Source: JBASEY01 sp049652745 (GTDB lineage Bacteria > CSSED10-310). Taken from it: a stretch of 64,000 nucleotides of DNA. Both the position numbers and the translations under genes were made by a program. Below are positions 62,974 through 64,000 of this stretch, piece by piece; the first letter of the stretch is position 1; each line of letters begins with the position of its first letter. Under the pieces are notes generated by a model. It had not been told where the DNA came from, ran no database searches, and worked only from the letters and a program-made list of their open reading frames with translations. The stretch covers positions 62,001-126,000 of the forward strand of contig JBASEY010000029.1 of assembly GCA_049652745.1 (NCBI GenBank), in the 5' to 3' direction.

Positions 62974-64000
62974 TGGAACGATTCACATGTGACTGGATTT
63001 TTTCTACATTGGTGGTTTTGTGTGATGGGAAAGTGGTATGTGGTTGCGCGGATCCATATGGTTTACGTCCTTTGGGGGATGTCAATCGACAAACGCTTTA
63101 CGAGATATGGCATTCTGAAACCGCGTGCAAAATAAGGGAAGGGTTAAATCACGGATATGCGGCTTTTTGTGAACCGTGTGGATTGAAATGCAGATTGAAA
63201 GATGGCGAAAATCCTCCTAGTAAATCCGTTCATCCCGAAACGATCTCCAGACTGTTTATTGAACCAACCGTATTGTGTAATCTTGATTGCTATAAATCTG
63301 TTTGCAACAAAGCTTCGGGTATTGTGAATACGCGAAAAACTCCGATGATGGATTTTGAATTGTACAAAACAATTGTGGATGAAGTTGGATCGAACCTCAG
63401 TCGGCTGGATTTTTTTAATTACGGGGAATCGTTTGTTCATCCGCAGGCTGTCGATATGCTGGAGTATTTTAAATCTAAATACCCTCAACCATATGTATAC
63501 ATCAGTACCAACGGCTTGATGCTGAATGAACAAAAAATTTCCCGCCTTGTACAAGCCGGTATCGATGAAATAACGTTTTCAGTTGATGGCGCTGATCAGG
63601 AAACCTATCAAAAATATCGCATTGGCGGCGACTTTGAACGGGTCAAAGACTTGATGACCCTGATGGTACGATTGCGCAATGAAAGAGGAAGAGAAGTCCC
63701 TTTTATTAACTGGCGATATATTTTATTTTCATGGAATGATTCCGATTCACAGATGCAGAAAGCTCGAGATTTAGCTCATTCGATAGGTGTGGACAGGTTG
63801 ACATGGGAGATAACGGATCATCCGGAAGATGCCGTTTCAGATCGGTATCAACCCGGGACGAAAGATTGGCGGACCGTATACCATGAAATCTGGGATACAA
63901 GTCATTTGAGCAATGCGATTGAGTCAAATTTGTATCGCGCGGATATTCAACTTCTACGAAGTCTGCCGATCGTAATGCGGCGAAATAAAGAATCGAATAT
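62973..64000 (+). CDS. Radical SAM protein with N-terminal SPASM-like domain, 3'-truncated by window
   Basis: At least 342 codons, open to the end of the window. Residues 1-75 look like a SPASM domain: CDGKVVCGCADPYG, LGDVNRQTLYEIWHSE and CEPCGLKC, giving cysteines 17, 23, 25, 66, 69 and 73 for auxiliary clusters. A radical SAM domain follows: IEPTVLCNLDCYKSVC with CX3CX4C (Cys102, 106, 111) instead of the usual CX3CX2C, then FNYGESFVHP (GGE-like), YISTNGLM and ITFSVDGADQETYQKYR. In the usual arrangement SPASM is C-terminal, so the order is unusual. It starts one base into the stop of the LVIVD lipoprotein. Substrate unknown; peptide or glycan/lipid modification are options. Confidence 0.75.
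   Translation, partial: MERFTCDWIFSTLVVLCDGKVVCGCADPYGLRPLGDVNRQTLYEIWHSETACKIREGLNHGYAAFCEPCGLKCRLKDGENPPSKSVHPETISRLFIEPTVLCNLDCYKSVCNKASGIVNTRKTPMMDFELYKTIVDEVGSNLSRLDFFNYGESFVHPQAVDMLEYFKSKYPQPYVYISTNGLMLNEQKISRLVQAGIDEITFSVDGADQETYQKYRIGGDFERVKDLMTLMVRLRNERGREVPFINWRYILFSWNDSDSQMQKARDLAHSIGVDRLTWEITDHPEDAVSDRYQPGTKDWRTVYHEIWDTSHLSNAIESNLYRADIQLLRSLPIVMRRNKESN

Noticed and set aside
1..64000. tRNA, rRNA, CRISPR array, IS element or prophage
   Set aside because: I looked for tRNA T-loop-like GGTTC signatures, repeated direct repeats with spacers, transposase motifs and phage genes and found none I can support.

Overview
The window looks like a chromosome segment of an uncultured, free-living, Gram-negative bacterium. 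Direct support: an LptD/OstA-type outer-membrane LPS assembly protein (37195-39768), an RlpA lipoprotein, several lipobox proteins, and nucleotide-sugar genes for a surface polysaccharide. Base composition is near-even to slightly AT-rich. Genes are dense, often overlap by 1-50 nt, and frequently use TTG or GTG starts preceded by GGAG-type ribosome binding sites. The B12-dependent (class II) ribonucleotide reductase, PyrK and NAD(P)-type glutamate dehydrogenase fit an anaerobic or microaerobic lifestyle (inference). Secreted proteins with PT-rich linkers, beta-propellers and a dockerin-like tail recall uncultured candidate phyla, but I cannot place the organism to phylum. I found no rRNA, tRNA, CRISPR array, insertion sequence or phage gene.

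Layout. 1-3.7 kb: end of a surface-polysaccharide locus (RmlD, two tandem GDP-sugar SDR enzymes, a GT4 glycosyltransferase). 3.8-13.9 kb: gdhA and lipA among secreted proteins (C1A papain-like protease, BNR-propeller lipoprotein, M14 carboxypeptidase with dockerin-like C-terminus, small abundant-looking secreted protein). 14-19.7 kb: a tandem-domain ThyX homologue, a four-gene run (small membrane protein, class V aminotransferase/cysteine desulfurase, DUF3343 protein, aspartate aminotransferase) and an M29-like aminopeptidase. 19.8-29 kb: PHP phosphoesterase, IscS/NifS-type desulfurase, GT39-like membrane glycosyltransferase, alanine racemase, lipoproteins, a sugar isomerase-like TIM barrel and a small transaldolase. 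A possible small RNA lies near 25.95-26.06 kb.

29-41 kb: HD phosphohydrolase, MalQ overlapping a 774-aa pseudo-receiver/PATAN protein, an arylamine N-acetyltransferase-like protein, DUF4416, then a run trxA-accD-lptD-pyrK-rlpA. 41-49 kb: NrdJ, an arylsulfotransferase-like propeller, a DHH phosphoesterase, and a GGDEF-AAA/STAND-TPR giant signalling protein. 49-64 kb: cupin, oversized transketolase, radical SAM protein, beta-helix-like secreted protein, FAD oxidoreductase, a second GT39-like protein, a GAF-GAF-PP2C (RsbU-like) phosphatase, DedA protein, an LVIVD-propeller lipoprotein, and a radical SAM protein running off the window with an apparent SPASM domain at its N-terminus.

Most interesting: the tandem ThyX with its conserved motifs divided between the halves, the SPASM-first radical SAM protein coupled to the LVIVD lipoprotein, the candidate small RNA, and two multidomain signalling proteins (GGDEF-STAND-TPR; pseudo-receiver-PATAN). 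Function calls rest on motif recognition only; no database search was possible.
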